Made by a program: the position numbers and the translations under genes
Shown: one piece after another, positions 51,686-53,101 of the stretch
Numbering within the stretch: position 1 is the first letter of the stretch
Layout of the letters: each line of letters starts with the position of its first letter
The notes under the pieces: model-generated
Told to the model about the DNA's origin: nothing
Seen by the model: only the letters and a program-made list of their open reading frames with translations
Database searches by the model: none
Assembly: GCF_944324615.1 (NCBI RefSeq)
Contig: NZ_CALUWY010000014.1
Location: 1 to 53,101, forward strand
DNA length: 53,101 bases
Origin: an uncultured Mailhella sp.
GTDB taxonomy: Bacteria > Desulfobacterota > Desulfovibrionia > Desulfovibrionales > Desulfovibrionaceae
Reading direction: 5' to 3'

Positions 51686-53101
51686 CAGTGTTTTTCCAGT
51701 TTGAGCCGCACGCGGGCGGCGTCTTCGGGGAAGTCCATGCTCTGGAACAGTTCAAGGGCCTTCTGCCAGCCGTGCCGGGCGGATTCCCTGTCGCCCCGGG
51801 CTGAGGCTATGTCGCCGTAGTGTTCAAACATGGCGGGATCGCCGGGGCCGTCCTTGTCGGACGCGTCCAGCGCCTTCTGAATCTGTTCCCAGGCCTCGTC
51901 CAGTTCTCCCCGGCGGAAATGCACCCATGCCAGGGAATCGAGGATGAAGTCGGCATCCGGCTCCAGTTCCACGGCGCGCTGAAGAAGCTTGTAGGCCCTG
52001 TCCAGTTCCCGGTTGCCGTCGGCCAGATTGTAGCCCACATAGTTGAGGGCGAGGGCGTTGTCGGGGAATTTTTCAATGACCTTTTCCATGAGCGCCATGG
52101 CCCGGGACCTGTGGCCCATGACCTCCTGCAGGTACGCCTGCTGGAAGGCCGCGCTTTCATTGTCCGGCTGGAGGCGCAGGGCTTCGACAAGATCCTTGTC
52201 CGCCGCCTTGAAGTTCCGCTGCAGGGTATGCAGTTCCGCCATGAGCAGCAGAGGCTCCACATCCGAGGGATGCAGGCGGCGCAGTTCTTCAAGAACGGAG
52301 AGCGCTTCGGAAAAGCGCTTCTGCTCATAAAGAATGCGTATGTTCATGCGCAGGGCCTTGTCGTATTCCGGGCTGTTGGAGGAAACCCTGCCCAGAAGGG
52401 CAAGGGCCCGTTCCTGATCGGCGCCCGTCTCATAAAGCAGCGCCGCATGATAAAAATAGATGCCTTCGGGCATGTCGGGCTGCTTTTCCAGCCGGAGAAA
52501 GAGCTTTTCCGCCTGATCGGCAAGCTTTTCATCCATGAGCATGGCCGCCGCGGCTACGCAGAAATGCAGCGGATCGTGGGATTCGGTCACCGTGGCGACC
52601 ACGGCGTCCATATTGTTTTCCTGAAGCTGAAGACGCAGAAGGAAGAGCCGCGCGCTGCGGTTGTCCGGATCGGAATCCAGGAGATTTCTGTAGATCTTCT
52701 TAGCTTCCGCCTTGTTGCCGAGTTCTTCCAGCGTAAGGGCCAGAAGCTGCCAGGCTTCGGAATATTCCGGGTCTTCCTTCACGGCCGCGTCAAGCTGCAC
52801 CCGGGCTTCGCCGAAGCGGCCCGACACGTTGAGCGCCTGGGCATAGGCAAAGCGTATCTGCGGCGTGAGCTGCTTTTCGGGAATGCGCCGGAATACCTTC
52901 ATGGCGTCTTCCGTGCGGCCGCTGCGCAAAAGCGCAAGGGCGAGTTCCGCCTGCGCCTGCCCGTCTGCAGGATGCTTTCCGGCAAAGGTGCGCAGAAGCT
53001 CGATGGCCTCTTCCCGCGAGTTGCGCTGGATGAGCAGATCGGCCTGAAGGGATACCAGCGCAAGATCGTCGGGCATCTGGGCGGAAGCCTTCCTGATGAG
53101 C
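51685..53101 (-). CDS. TPR-repeat protein, N-terminus outside the window
   Basis: Partial: the frame stays open to base 53101 and the sequence there (LIRKASAQMPDDLALVSLQADLL) is already repeat, so the start lies to the right. At least ten tetratricopeptide repeats are visible (AEEALALLRSGRTEDAMKVF-type units, for example GRTEDAMKVFRRIPEKQL and NKAEAKKIYRNLLDSDPDN). Such scaffolds assemble envelope or secretion complexes. Overlap with the lipoprotein gene suggests both work together, perhaps in lipoprotein or outer-membrane handling. Confidence 0.9.
   Translation of the reverse strand, partial: LIRKASAQMPDDLALVSLQADLLIQRNSREEAIELLRTFAGKHPADGQAQAELALALLRSGRTEDAMKVFRRIPEKQLTPQIRFAYAQALNVSGRFGEARVQLDAAVKEDPEYSEAWQLLALTLEELGNKAEAKKIYRNLLDSDPDNRSARLFLLRLQLQENNMDAVVATVTESHDPLHFCVAAAAMLMDEKLADQAEKLFLRLEKQPDMPEGIYFYHAALLYETGADQERALALLGRVSSNSPEYDKALRMNIRILYEQKRFSEALSVLEELRRLHPSDVEPLLLMAELHTLQRNFKAADKDLVEALRLQPDNESAAFQQAYLQEVMGHRSRAMALMEKVIEKFPDNALALNYVGYNLADGNRELDRAYKLLQRAVELEPDADFILDSLAWVHFRRGELDEAWEQIQKALDASDKDGPGDPAMFEHYGDIASARGDRESARHGWQKALELFQSMDFPEDAARVRLKLEKH

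Overview
The window looks like the chromosome of a sulfate-reducing or related anaerobic member of the Desulfovibrionaceae (GC-rich, anaerobic, Gram-negative with an outer membrane). The reasons are a single-chain pyruvate:ferredoxin oxidoreductase; a D. gigas-type one-chain molybdenum aldehyde oxidoreductase (Mop) whose eight [2Fe-2S] cysteines sit at the same positions as in the D. gigas enzyme; an accessory block I recognise from memory as the DVU_1551-DVU_1559 neighbourhood of D. vulgaris; and a Mla lipid-transport operon. Family assignments come from reading the translations and from memory, not from searches.

Layout. 1-874: C-terminal end of a RelA/SpoT (p)ppGpp enzyme. 1.57-4.92 kb: an AT-richer two-gene island, a RecQ helicase fused to a ComF-like phosphoribosyltransferase and overlapping a DprA/SLOG-like protein, flanked by about 0.7 kb gene-free stretches on both sides. 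5.7-11.0 kb: membrane metallophosphoesterase, flavin reductase, ATP-grasp ligase and two alpha/beta-hydrolases. 11.1-16.5 kb: tRNA-Leu(CAG), pyruvate:ferredoxin oxidoreductase and, divergently, a Tat-exported HD-domain protein. 16.5-20.6 kb: gpt and the mlaEFDCA operon. 20.8-25.6 kb: an orphan hypC, a 1092-residue AsmA-like protein and an unknown membrane protein.

25.7-38.6 kb is a molybdenum block read leftwards. A strong sigma70-type promoter (38594-38622) and a candidate molybdenum-cofactor riboswitch (38470-38555) precede a MoeA-like gene, mop, a Cys-rich FAD/Fe-S protein, a small CxxC protein, a methyltransferase, a C-GCAxxG-C-C protein, a Tes/MJ0619-like radical SAM enzyme, an AMP-forming CoA ligase and an XdhC-like chaperone. 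A MobA-like/HD fusion follows beyond a hairpin. 39-43 kb: a histidine phosphatase with a decayed tandem copy of its 3' part, then modA convergent with modBC. The molybdate importer and the Mo-cofactor/Mop block are therefore neighbours and form a coherent uptake, cofactor and enzyme unit.

44-53 kb is mostly housekeeping: a DUF4136-like lipoprotein, tRNA-Arg(CCG), rho, pth, prmA, a frameshifted small gene in an AT-rich patch, radA, rpiB, a lipoprotein and a TPR protein cut by the window end.

Best candidates for new biology: the RecQ-PRTase/DprA pair (probable anti-phage module related in parts to ShosTA and the ComFA/ComFC/DprA set), the riboswitch-led Mop accessory operon with its Tes-like radical SAM enzyme, and the ATP-grasp/double-esterase locus.
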